Shown in pieces: positions 38,501 through 46,800 of a stretch of 64,000 nt of DNA (positions are counted from its first letter, which is position 1; the number at the start of each line of letters is the position of its first letter). A program made the position numbers and the translations under genes. The DNA lies in the IMG/VR virus record IMGVR_UViG_3300024348_000001, positions 122,055-186,054 of that record, one strand, 5' to 3'. Below the pieces are notes generated by a model that had not been told where the DNA came from, did not search any database, and saw only the letters and a program-made list of their open reading frames with translations. Source of the stretch: a virus.

Positions 38501-39629
38501 CTTTACCGTCTACAAGCGTGTGTGCAGCTCCACCTTTAAATGTCTTGGGTACTTGAATCAATTGGTTGATGTATTGGAAACCACCTACCGTCTTTTCTTG
38601 TCCCGCAACACCACCCGAGTGCTTTGATCCTAATTGTCCTTGGCTGATAGGTTCTGCAATAGCTTGGGCTGCTGTCATGCCCACCATCTCTCCACGCCCC
38701 GGAAGCGTACCTCTTTCCCTAACACCTACGTCACGAGCATAAACACCGCCATCAGGACTGCCACCCGTCATTGGACTGCGCACCAAGATACGATCGAACT
38801 TACGTGCCTTAAGGTCTTTCAGAATCTTAGGCGTTAATACCGTGTTGCGCTTGTAACCACCAAAGTCAAACGCTAACAATGCGCCTTCATTGTCCATGTC
38901 GTCGGTGTCTACGGGTAATCCTCTAATGCCTAAATCTTGACGTGGATCATCTTGATCAACAACGGCAAGCCTGTGTGCTACTTGATTAAGTTGTTTGCCG
39001 AAGAAGCCTGCATCCGCCGTAGCAAACTTAGTTGCAATAACACCCTTACGCGCGCCATATGTACCAGCCCAATACTCGGCAGGAGTTAACCCTTGAGAAT
39101 AGCTTTTAAGTACAGGCACAGGAATGATGTCACCCCTATGATCTTCGTACAACAAGTCGGCACCGCGTAATGATGCCAAATTCATCTTGTTGCCACGAGA
39201 GCCCGACATGATCTGCATAGCGATTGGGTTTTTTTCAGCCAAACTATCTGTGTACACGTCATCCATTAGTTTTTGCTGATATCCGCCAACAGTTTTAATC
39301 ACAAGTTCGTTACGTTGCTTGTCAGTCAGATAAGGGTTAGCCAGCAACTTTTTAACTTTGCCTCTGATTTCGGCCAGAGTTGCTTTAGCTCCGGCTGTTT
39401 GCGTCAATGCGCCTAAACCAAAGCTAAAGCCACCTGTTTCCGTTGCAACCTGTCGTCCGATGTTAGCCAGTTTCTGACTTACCTCTACGTATTTGTCAGG
39501 ATGCTTATCGGCTAATTCTCTTAGCAGTGTCTGCAACGAAGACTTGTTAAAAACCGTATTGCGCCCACGCATGCTTTCAGGCAATGCATCTTCAATCATC
39601 AATTTGCCGACGGTGCTGCGCGTGATCAC
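35520..39629 (-). CDS. RNA polymerase beta' C-terminal part fused to ART-like, P-loop kinase-like and DUF5661-like domains
   Basis: A 1369-residue protein, GTG start at 39629 (GGGAG six bases before). Residues 1-620 match the C-terminal half of bacterial beta': bridge-helix region MSGSRGNKMNLASLRGADLL (141-160), trigger loop GARKGVIATKFATADAGFF (192-210), and MVGMTAAQAIAEPISQGQLG (315-334), equivalent to GEPGTQLTMRTF. The start MITRSTVGKL resembles the tag MITASELGKL. Residues 640-760 have an ADP-ribosyltransferase-like look (LYHGSS, VFGTPNRELALSF). A Walker A, GHSGAGKST, at 1027-1035 opens a kinase-like domain; near 1215-1275 a DUF5661-like segment follows (LPGGIGDK, ISKDHLVEDLKYYTKL). It should complete the polymerase active centre with the product of 43864-48360. 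Confidence 0.85.
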   Translation of the reverse strand: MITRSTVGKLMIEDALPESMRGRNTVFNKSSLQTLLRELADKHPDKYVEVSQKLANIGRQVATETGGFSFGLGALTQTAGAKATLAEIRGKVKKLLANPYLTDKQRNELVIKTVGGYQQKLMDDVYTDSLAEKNPIAMQIMSGSRGNKMNLASLRGADLLYEDHRGDIIPVPVLKSYSQGLTPAEYWAGTYGARKGVIATKFATADAGFFGKQLNQVAHRLAVVDQDDPRQDLGIRGLPVDTDDMDNEGALLAFDFGGYKRNTVLTPKILKDLKARKFDRILVRSPMTGGSPDGGVYARDVGVRERGTLPGRGEMVGMTAAQAIAEPISQGQLGSKHSGGVAGQEKTVGGFQYINQLIQVPKTFKGGAAHTLVDGKVQKIEDAPAGGKYVFINDKPQYVGHGFEINVKPGDEVEAGDVISEGMPNPSIITQHKGIGEGRKYFVKAFKESMGSMGLRSHRRNIELIGRGLIDHVRMTEEYGDHVPDDVIPYSTLEHGYKPREGFQTLEPSRALNKYLEKPVLHYSIGTQVKPSMLKDMTYFGVKDVTVHDKPAPFQPEMVRAMYNLHHDPDWMTRMYGSGLKSSLLDATHRGSTSSATGTSFVPGLARTVDFGRVGLIQQPKTGVKPDLNTPVATPMTPSTDTEKLSSDALYHGSSLRLKNIEPRPSRVINNEAAVFGTPNRELALSFMAPWTDADLSLGSTNNEPYVLEERYPGAFEKIYKGKSGFLHHLPSTDFAEDPRLMPTERIARKAVKPINVEEIKNLWDALQTSGIVLKRHGDKSNNKVANDDILPQQHIKFAEVYTANGDSVQGVGLRKLYHALLDEKGISGLGVNNEETGNVELAFNGDEAQRKNVFDELATRIQAKTGKPVTFAPLAVPQQMTSVNLSNADAARLNAIHHLAYRMSNMYDPSDSAMHDDATFKQNMADRFRLAVTDKGLTGTVPSRAAEQLLGTRPMYSAMAPEYRVRDEDEAMKDMAPEHKQKLLSMLGTDRGFLSNSTGTDKHASDDLYFVKCAETDPSKVILISGHSGAGKSTVAKQLSDALGLPVTSIDDHPALKQIFKNDPENKHMTPGSIERRRYLDAARRMALDTINSAKDGAIVEGTQLAALRKQQLAQYPHRVLVTTPLTELLQQRLDRTKQRVEAKGNPWTPEVEAYRSELGRKLYDSNKSDMSRFGNMPGTLTHNTRADNLDSLLDNFKNQYKHADDILPGGIGDKYNVSDFPKKEMAKGVKTESEHTTNPAIAADISKDHLVEDLKYYTKLEKVEKKSVYSIADGIARARNKRAADIASLIREATPVTTIRDIENAAARRYEPPEPAELPISVAQTALPTEEELRAARLKELLETNKILRQQTTQYSPDLGLLDEEVE

Positions 39630-39642
39630 AGGGAACTCCCGG

Positions 39643-40077
39643 TTATAACACCCTGATGACGCCTTTTTTACCCATATCCAACTGCCCCGTATGCATGTTG
39701 AACAGCCACAACGTCAAACGGGTTCGAGCATGCGCGTCAATAACAGCTCTGACACGCACCAAGTACCGTTCTTCGTCCGCAGCACTCATCAATAATAACA
39801 CGACAGGTGTACGTTTCGTCATGGCGCCATAATACAAGGCCTGACCAATACCTTCCGCCCACTTATGCGCCCAATCTACTTCAATCGCCTCAGTTTGCGT
39901 CAAAATGTCTACCCGCGCTTTATCCGGTAATAGATACTCAGGCATGCCGTTTAAAACTTTGGCAATTAACGCAGCAATTTGCACTTCACCCTTAGGAAGC
40001 ACGACTGTTCGAGAACGTGTAGGCCAGAAAAAAGCTACCCACAGCCTTACACAGAAATCACGGATGAACGCAAACAT
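39643..40077 (-). CDS. Putative PD-(D/E)XK-like protein with hydrophobic N-terminus
   Basis: A 144-residue protein between a terminator and the polymerase gene. Residues 1-19 are hydrophobic (FAFIRDFCVRLWVAFFW), perhaps a membrane anchor. The part RVDILTQ..AIEVDWAHKWAEGIGQAL, then VVLLLM, resembles nuclease-fold proteins in which Asp and Glu/Lys alternate around the core strands and a helix. The exact Asp-Glu-Lys triad is not clean, so the assignment is tentative. It might resolve DNA, or be an unrelated small protein that happens to share the fold. Confidence 0.45.
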   Translation of the reverse strand: MFAFIRDFCVRLWVAFFWPTRSRTVVLPKGEVQIAALIAKVLNGMPEYLLPDKARVDILTQTEAIEVDWAHKWAEGIGQALYYGAMTKRTPVVLLLMSAADEERYLVRVRAVIDAHARTRLTLWLFNMHTGQLDMGKKGVIRVL

Positions 40078-40088
40078 GGCTGACTCCT

Positions 40089-40124
40089 AAAAAAAACAGC
40101 CGACGTGTTTTACCACATCGGCTG
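40089..40124 (-). terminator. Intrinsic terminator ahead of 39643-40077
   Basis: Eleven-bp stem with one mismatched or wobble position (40097-40107 with 40114-40124, CAGCCGA core), loop of six, then eight T on the minus strand running straight into AGGAG, the ribosome site of the next gene. Confidence 0.85.
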
Positions 40125-40144
40125 CCCCGAGAACATCCGTGTTG

Positions 40145-40543
40145 TCAGGTACCACGGCCGCTACGGTAGGAGCTTCGCCTACCTCGTCCTGATCGACCGG
40201 TGGAAGAAGTGTCAGTGTCCTTTGCTGGGACAGGAACAGTTTCATCCAAAGCGGTCAGCGGATCCGCAACTTGCGCAAAAGCATTTTGCACAGGGGTACT
40301 ATAGGAAACAAGAATCTCATCGTCTAGAGAAGGAAGCGTGGGTTTTGCCGCAATTGGAGGCAATTCAGCAATCGCAGGTGGGATTGCACTGATGCTAGGA
40401 ATCGCAACAGTTGGAGGCAACGCGCAAGCCGAAACAATAGCAGGCGTCGTTACAGGTTTATTAATTCTTGGTGCGCTGCGAACCGGTGTTTTTGCTACAA
40501 CGCGCGTACCCATCCAAATCACAGGAGAAAATTCACTAGCCAC
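40145..40543 (-). CDS. Pro/Ala-rich protein with Arg-Gly tail
   Basis: A 132-residue frame starting at GTG 40543 (TGAGGAT site). It is rich in Pro, Ala, Ile and Val without clear domains, and ends in an Arg/Ser/Gly tail (GRSGRGRRSSYRSGRG) that could bind nucleic acid. Low complexity makes homology hard to judge. It lies in the polymerase cluster and may be a packaged DNA-binding protein. Confidence 0.5.
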   Translation of the reverse strand: MASEFSPVIWMGTRVVAKTPVRSAPRINKPVTTPAIVSACALPPTVAIPSISAIPPAIAELPPIAAKPTLPSLDDEILVSYSTPVQNAFAQVADPLTALDETVPVPAKDTDTSSTGRSGRGRRSSYRSGRGT

Positions 40544-40555
40544 GGTAAATCCTCA

Positions 40556-40822
40556 TCAAGGGGCCGAAATTAACCGAGCACCTGTTGGGGGCTCAGGAAG
40601 TTGTAACGTGTCACAAAGCGTAGTCTCGTGGATGCCTAGTTTTGCCAATACTTCGTTGAAATCGTCATCACCGACATGCGACACGAGCTGACATTTATCC
40701 ATTCCATACTCTGCGGCGACAGCAATAATAGTGTTGTTGTCCTGCCGAATAACAATCTGATTGATATTCAAGCGAATAGGCGCAGAACCAATCCCGGAAT
40801 CAGAAATAATTTCAACAAACAC
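40556..40822 (-). CDS. Small unknown protein, GTG start
   Basis: An 88-residue frame with AAGGAG before GTG 40822. It begins with two beta strands (FVEIISDSGIG, then IRLNINQIVIRQDNNTII) and has a helical middle (FNEVLAKLGIHETTL). The spacing to the next gene is tight (12 bases). Function unknown. Confidence 0.5.
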   Translation of the reverse strand: MFVEIISDSGIGSAPIRLNINQIVIRQDNNTIIAVAAEYGMDKCQLVSHVGDDDFNEVLAKLGIHETTLCDTLQLPEPPTGARLISAP

Positions 40823-40832
40823 AAATAACTCC

Positions 40833-41618
40833 TTAGCGACGACCTCGTACAGCAGCGGCTACCCGAGTGGCTCTGTCGTTCGCTTGAAACAACGGCAACG
40901 TCATAGCTTGCCCTGCGGCTTCAGCCTGTTTGATGGTAGGACTGATAAACATGTCACGTACTGTTTGAGCACCTGACTGCATATCACGGCCAGCCTTTTC
41001 GCCACCCGGAGTACCTGCCGGGGTAATGCCTGTAATTCCTTTAATGGCAGAAATGGCGCCACCACCGCTATTACCGGCACCACTGGTAGCGTCACCGCCG
41101 TTAGCCATGGTCATAAGTTTATCTGGCGTAGCGACAAGATCCTGCGCAGGAATCTTGACGTTAAGCGCATCAGCAAGTTTAGCCAACATGTGCTTAATTT
41201 GCATCAATTCTACGTTGACGTCGATCTTAGGTTTCAAGCCACCGCCGCCACCCGAAGCAGCACCAGCACCACCAGCACCCATGGCTTTACGGACTTCGTC
41301 AGCCACAATCTGCTGAATCATGCCGGGATCCATAGGCGAAGGTGGGGGCGGAGCAGGTGGCGCTGGAGGAGCACCACCCATCATCGATGGATCCATAGGT
41401 GGTGCGCCGCCCATCATTGAAGGATCCATAGGCGGAGCACCGCCCATCATTGAAGGATCCATAGGCGGAGCACCACCCATCATTGAAGGATCCATAGGCG
41501 GAGCGCCGCCGGGAGGGGCACCACCGGGAGGAGCACCACCCATAGAAGGGTCTCCTGACGGCACAAAAGCCACCTTATTCAAAACATCCCGCGCCACTTT
41601 GATAAGACTGTAATTCAT
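40833..41618 (-). CDS. Gly/Pro/Met-repeat protein in the packaged cluster
   Basis: A 261-residue protein starting MNYSLIKVARDVLNKVAFVP (a short amphipathic helix, possibly a variant targeting signal). It contains four repeats of an 11-residue unit (GGAPPMDPSMM) at about residues 38-85, then a helix (IQQIVADEVRKAMG), a Gly-rich linker, and a second helix (VELMQIKHMLAKLADAL), which may oligomerise. The Met/Pro repeats look flexible. It is near the polymerase genes and may be part of the injected set. No enzymatic motif. Confidence 0.55.
   Translation of the reverse strand: MNYSLIKVARDVLNKVAFVPSGDPSMGGAPPGGAPPGGAPPMDPSMMGGAPPMDPSMMGGAPPMDPSMMGGAPPMDPSMMGGAPPAPPAPPPPSPMDPGMIQQIVADEVRKAMGAGGAGAASGGGGGLKPKIDVNVELMQIKHMLAKLADALNVKIPAQDLVATPDKLMTMANGGDATSGAGNSGGGAISAIKGITGITPAGTPGGEKAGRDMQSGAQTVRDMFISPTIKQAEAAGQAMTLPLFQANDRATRVAAAVRGRR
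41366..41497 (-). repeat. Four tandem 33-bp coding repeats
   Basis: Units 41366-41398, 41399-41431, 41432-41464 and 41465-41497, each 33 bases and nearly identical, code for the GGAPPMDPSMM repeat. The in-frame unit allows copy number to change without breaking the protein. Confidence 0.85.
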
Positions 41619-41709
41619 GCGTAATCCTCCAAGTGTTCAAGTTAGCATAAACATTTAACGTAAGCCAGAGAAAGCAATTATTCACCGCAAGCGTCAGATA
41701 AAAAACTAA

Positions 41710-42816
41710 TTAAGGCCACAAAGGTGCCGCTGGCGGTATTGCAAAACCAGCAGAGTCAAATTTTTTGTTTTGCATTATTCGGGAATACAGTCTTTCGCCC
41801 GCATCGTCTTCTTCGGAACCAATTGCGGTAGGGTTGTGATAAATGGGTCGCCTGCGCCACGCAGCCGTTTCTTGCGCGGTATCAAACAAATCTTCTTTTT
41901 TCGGTAGTGGCGCTCGCATTTGCGGGCCACTACTGCCAAAATCTTTTGGCGGAATGTGTCCGCGCAAATACGGATTATGTCCAAGTACGCCGGCCTCGCT
42001 TCCGTCAAGTGCTCTATCCAAATTAGCTAAATGTTGCGGCATTAAAAACAAAGGCGTTTTTGGGTCACCGTGAATTAAACCATCTCTAGCAAATTGATGC
42101 GGATCAAAACGACGATCGCCGTTTTCAACTTTCAACGCATTTGCAGGTAAAGATTTTGGTTGTTTTGCATTTGGATTATTTTGTTGAAATCGTAAATTGT
42201 TGCTTGAATGATCTAACATGGCAAGTCCGACATTACCGGGCAAGAAAAAACTTGGAAATCCTTGTTTGTTTTCACCAAATTCATCGTAATCTTGCACTAA
42301 ATCTGGATGATTGCGGGGACGAATTTTACCTTGCGCAAGCGCATCTTGTATATCTTGTTTTGTTGGCTGTCCTTTTTGTCGTTGCATTTTATCGCTTGCG
42401 TCTTGCAACATACGAATTGGGTCTCTTTCACCCGGAAATGCCTCAAACTTCTGGCGAAGACCGCCTGCATTGCGCAATACCGGAACACCTTTTTCTAAGG
42501 TTGAACCGTACAGCATATCTTTTAACGTTTTTTGCGGTGTTGCTGAAAATGCTGGTTGTTTTACAGATTGCAATTGCGTCAATGCTGCCGCAGGCATTTT
42601 TGGCAAAACCACGTTAGGTTTTTGCGGGGCATAATCCCAATTTTCTTTACCACCACCCGGACCTGACTTTGGATTAGGAGCATACGGCGCCACAGAAGGT
42701 TTAGGTGCCGACGACCCCGGCACCGAAGGCATTACGGTATCAGATTTACGAAACGTAGGATCAGCAGCCATCTTTACCCTAGCCGCTAACTTTCCAAGCT
42801 CTGATGCTGTAATCAT
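41710..42816 (-). CDS. Tagged ejectome candidate
   Basis: A 368-residue protein whose N-terminus (MITASELGKLAARVKMAADP) equals that of 32490-34034. After a Pro/Ser-rich linker, a region with KEDLFDTAQETAAWRRRPIY and FLMPQHLANLDRALDGSEAG follows, with many Pro, Asn and Gln residues. No catalytic motif found. The tag, shared leader and position between the two polymerase parts suggest that it enters the head with them. Confidence 0.6.
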   Translation of the reverse strand: MITASELGKLAARVKMAADPTFRKSDTVMPSVPGSSAPKPSVAPYAPNPKSGPGGGKENWDYAPQKPNVVLPKMPAAALTQLQSVKQPAFSATPQKTLKDMLYGSTLEKGVPVLRNAGGLRQKFEAFPGERDPIRMLQDASDKMQRQKGQPTKQDIQDALAQGKIRPRNHPDLVQDYDEFGENKQGFPSFFLPGNVGLAMLDHSSNNLRFQQNNPNAKQPKSLPANALKVENGDRRFDPHQFARDGLIHGDPKTPLFLMPQHLANLDRALDGSEAGVLGHNPYLRGHIPPKDFGSSGPQMRAPLPKKEDLFDTAQETAAWRRRPIYHNPTAIGSEEDDAGERLYSRIMQNKKFDSAGFAIPPAAPLWP

Positions 42817-42838
42817 GGGTGATTCCTTAAATGCTTAT
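42755..42838 (-). repeat. 84-bp module encoding leader plus N-terminal tag (copy 2)
   Basis: Same 84-base module as 33973-34056. It includes the TAA stop of the upstream gene, which is the first part of TAAGCATTTA. Confidence 0.8.
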
Positions 42839-43845
42839 TGCAAGTTAGGGTTTAGTCGCTGCTTGGTGTAAATTTTACGCACCGCAGGGTCAGTTTTTGG
42901 GTTTGCCATTTCTGTGTGAAGCAGTTTTTCACCCTCACGTGTTCGTCCTGTAGTTGGATTTACTGTAAGTGGAAAATATGGATTATCTACAGAAGCCGTG
43001 TTAAACGCGTTCATAACACTCCATGCGTCACTTTTATTTTGCCGCTCAAACGAAGGCCTGTTTCCCCAAAATTTTCTATCGTTAAACTCATCGGTACTTG
43101 CACGCGCAGGTATTGGTGGTTGTTGCGGATATCGCCATGCGTTATATGCATTGTTAACATTAGTTACAATTTTATTCGGCGTTTTGAAACCCGCTAGTAT
43201 ACTAATTCCTGCTTGCGGTCCGGGTGGCAACGCTTCAAAACGATCTATACGGTTGTCTAAACGAATTCTTGGTCTAAACGTTTGAAGGCTAGTGGGCGTT
43301 TGTGCTGCGAAATCATCAGGTTCTAGGCCTTCAACGCGACCGCCTTGCGATTTAGACACACCTGAATACATCTCAGGTTTATACGGAATATTTGAAGGCG
43401 TATAACCGCTTTGTACTGCGTCACGCGGTGTGAACTCAGGCATTTGATTTTTTTGCAAAAAGTCAGAATAATGTGATTCATTAAATGGGTGTAAGTTCAA
43501 ATCTAATTTACGATTAGCTGGATCATTTTCATATTGATGCTTTGCCGTTCTAAATGCATTGGCGTCGTGCACGTTTCTACGTTGAGAAATTGCTTGGGCA
43601 AGTTGATGCTCTGGCGCAGAATTTAATAAATCATTGTAAAAACCTTTACCTCTATATGCAGACGAATAATCTTTTGCTGCTGCCACCGCAGGTTGCGCTA
43701 CTGCTTGCATTGCGCCAAACGGCGAAATCATTGTTTTCATTGCTTTACCAGCTGTAACCGCAGCACCTGCAATAGGTGGTAATTTTTGTTCTTCAGCTAT
43801 CTTCACCCTAGCTGCTAACTTTCCAAGCTCTGATGCTGTAATCAT
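42835..43845 (-). CDS. Tagged ejectome candidate
   Basis: A 336-residue protein beginning MITASELGKLAARVKIAEE. It has an Ala-rich helix (ISPFGAMQAVAQPAVAAAKD), then an Asn/Asp/Pro-rich hydrophilic body. Its stop codon is part of the junction motif ahead of the next tagged gene. No known domain. Confidence 0.6.
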   Translation of the reverse strand: MITASELGKLAARVKIAEEQKLPPIAGAAVTAGKAMKTMISPFGAMQAVAQPAVAAAKDYSSAYRGKGFYNDLLNSAPEHQLAQAISQRRNVHDANAFRTAKHQYENDPANRKLDLNLHPFNESHYSDFLQKNQMPEFTPRDAVQSGYTPSNIPYKPEMYSGVSKSQGGRVEGLEPDDFAAQTPTSLQTFRPRIRLDNRIDRFEALPPGPQAGISILAGFKTPNKIVTNVNNAYNAWRYPQQPPIPARASTDEFNDRKFWGNRPSFERQNKSDAWSVMNAFNTASVDNPYFPLTVNPTTGRTREGEKLLHTEMANPKTDPAVRKIYTKQRLNPNLQ

Positions 43846-43867
43846 GGGTGATTCCTTAAATGCTTAT
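43796..43867 (-). repeat. Leader plus tag module (copy 3)
   Basis: Third copy of the leader and tag module; the region from the ribosome site to the tenth codon is the best conserved. A fourth, more diverged coding copy lies at 35468-35517. Confidence 0.75.
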
Positions 43868-46800
43868 TGAATGATTTCTACAGGATCGTCTGCTTGGATA
43901 TCTCCACGCTTATATGCGGCTATGGCATCTTGTCTTGACGCAAACACACGAGGTCTCCGTGCTGACGTTTGACTCGACGCATGGTACAAGCCTCCAATAT
44001 ACTCGTTAACAGGCCCATGCACGACAGATTTGAAGTCGGCCGGGTGAAATAAGTTCTTAGAAGGCATCATTCTGTCGTAGGCTTCTCTAACGGCAGCTTC
44101 GCTTGTAGGCACGTGAAACTGCATTGCGTCTCCGTCAAAGTCTGCATTGAATCCTTTTACAATCAACGGAGAAATCTGCATAACATCGCCACTGACTAAT
44201 CGTGGTTTAAATGCCATGATGCCAAACCTGTGCAACACGGGCGCACGGTTGATAAACACAGGCCGCGTTTCCATTTCTTTTAACAATGCGTCTTTAGCCA
44301 ATGCCGTCTTATCCTTAACGTGCCTTAACGCTTCACCCATGGGCATACCCAGACGCTTCAATCGCCTAATCAAAAATTTGTTGTAAACTTCAAACGCTTT
44401 ACCTTCAGGAATGCCTACCGTATCCATATCGTAATCGGGGTTAGGCGTAATTACAGCTCGCCCTACGTTGTCCACAGTCGATGACAGCAATTTACGCTGT
44501 ACCGTCCCAAACTTAGGCGAGTTACCGAAAATTGATTTAAGAATGCCTGAAACATTCTTTTCTTGAAGCTTAGGGTGAATAGGATCGCCAAGCCCTGTGA
44601 TTGCTTTAAAAGAATCGTAAATGGCCAACCTTTCCGACCCCGTATCGTTAAGGCCTACCATGTCCTTCATAGACTTAAAATTAGCCGTAGCGTCCAGCAA
44701 TTCTTTGTATAAGTAATTAGGGTCTGCTACCAAAGGAATACCCGAACTGCCCATGACGGTAACAGGTCTAAAGATAGGCGGAAGCACAGGTACAGCGTCA
44801 AGAATCCAATCTTTAGGATGCAGCCCGTATTTCTCTGCACCTTTGAGGTAACCTAACCTGCGAATGGCATTGTCGCGTGCTGCTTTGTTGCTGCCGTTGA
44901 CTTGCGCCCTAGCTACGTCGATCTCACGTTTGACGTTTAGTTCCGCCAAGGCTTTAGCTATTGCTTGAGGCCCTGTGCCATATCTGCCAAGGATATGCTC
45001 TCCGCCAATCGTGTCTCTAAGTTGTTGCTGCGTTAGACCCAACAAACGTCTAGCGGGTTCTTCCATCACAGGATTAAGAGTTGGCTCGGGTAATTCAATC
45101 TTGGCCCATTGTCTGCCGTTGTGTCCTCCAGTTAACTTTGGATCAAACAGACCGCCTGCAATAGGCTCCATGTTTTTATCAAAGCGAACTGTTTCTCCTG
45201 ACCTAACAACACGATCTGCCGTTAATTGTTTAACGTCACTATTGGTCATGGCCATTACATTGGTTTCTTGGCCATTTGATACAACGTTAATACCTGCGGC
45301 TTTAAGTGAGTTTACAAACTTTTCGTAAATCAAAGGCACCTTGGGTTCAATCGGCGTGTGTCCCTGCATGAACTGTGTCCAATACTCTTCGTTCTTTTGC
45401 CCGCGAATAAGCCCTGCGTCTCGAATGGTTTCTGTAGCACCGTGAGACAACAACGCATTAACGTCCAACATGGAAATACGCTTGGACCCTGATTCTCCAC
45501 CCTTTGCAGGAGCATCTTCTGACGAGTATGCGCCTGACCCACGACCTTGCCCTTTTGATTCCGCCGTGTGATGCAACTTCATGTAGAAACGATTACCAGT
45601 AGCAACGTTATTGACGTATTGATTTCTCGTCACGTCCATAATGTTTTCTGTGCCCTTAAGATTGTATTTCTTAAGTTGCTGTTCCGCCCATTCTGTCATG
45701 TCCTCGATGTCTTCAAAGTCGGGTACAGCAATAGATTTACCTGTTAGCTCTGCGATCTTGCCTAGCATCAATTCCACTTTTTGGGCTGGATTGGTTCTTG
45801 TCACAATACCGAGGGGATTTAGCAATACCTCAAATGGTCGGCCTTGGGAATCTGTAGGCATTTGATGGTCAGGAACAATAGCTGCGATAACGCCTTTGTC
45901 GCCATATCTACCACTCATCTTGTCACCCACTTGCGTAGGGACAATTGATTTAACCAACACCACAGGGCCATTCTTGCTTTGTACGATATCTGTTACTACG
46001 CCCGGATCATGGTGTTTCCACAATACAGACACATCTCCAAACGCCCGCGCACCTTGTTTGTGAATCTTGTTCTGTGGAGATTCCTTTTCCTGCGCACCTA
46101 AGATCAAAGGTTGGTCATACGTTACAGTCTGTCCAACCTTGATAATGCCGTCGTCGTCCATCGTATCCAATAATTGCTTATCGTATTTCTGTGGAAACAA
46201 GGATATGTAATTCCTTTTCCCCATTTTATGTTGATCTGTTACTTCAAGTTCGTGTTGATACATATGCTCTGAAGACATGCGCTTAGCCATGCCTTCGGAA
46301 ATGACGTTAGCGTCTTCAAAGTTGTAACCTTTCCATGGCATATAGGCAGTGCGAGCATTCAACCCCAGTGCCATGGCTCCGTCTTTATCCGTAAAGTTAG
46401 ACCTGACGATTGTTTGTCCTTGTTTGAACATATCTCCGGGCTTCAGCGCCGTAGACTGATGCAACATTGTTTTGCGATTAAATGGATGGTTCTGAAACAG
46501 CTCAATTTCGTCTTTGCTTCCATCTGCGTAGCGTAATTTAACAATACCGTCACTTATGTCTGTAATCTGTCCATCTTGGGCCGCTCTAACAGCACCCATG
46601 TGGACGCCAAACTCGTGTTCAAAGTCTTTAGTGCCTTTTGTGCCGGGAAGAGCACCCCGCACAAAAGGAGCTTCTCCGTCTTTCAATGGCAACGCTTGTG
46701 TCAACATACGACTGGCCATAGCCATACGTTGTGCTTTGACCGCAGACTTAATAGGAATCAGATTACCTAGTGCTGAGAATGCATCTTCAAACGCTGGAAG

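Noticed and set aside
37522-38627. Several plus-strand frames of 130-150 codons opposite the polymerase gene, and similar ones elsewhere.
   Set aside because: They lie opposite real genes, lack ribosome sites and have translations without domain character. They result from codon bias of the minus-strand genes.
41366-41497. A CRISPR-like array (regular repeats).
   Set aside because: Units are contiguous 33-bp coding repeats with no spacers, all in frame within a gene.
43864-43870. A frameshift that would have split an originally continuous beta' gene.
   Set aside because: The two parts are separated by seven well-formed genes, each with its own ribosome site, so the split is genuine gene organisation and not a single sequencing error.
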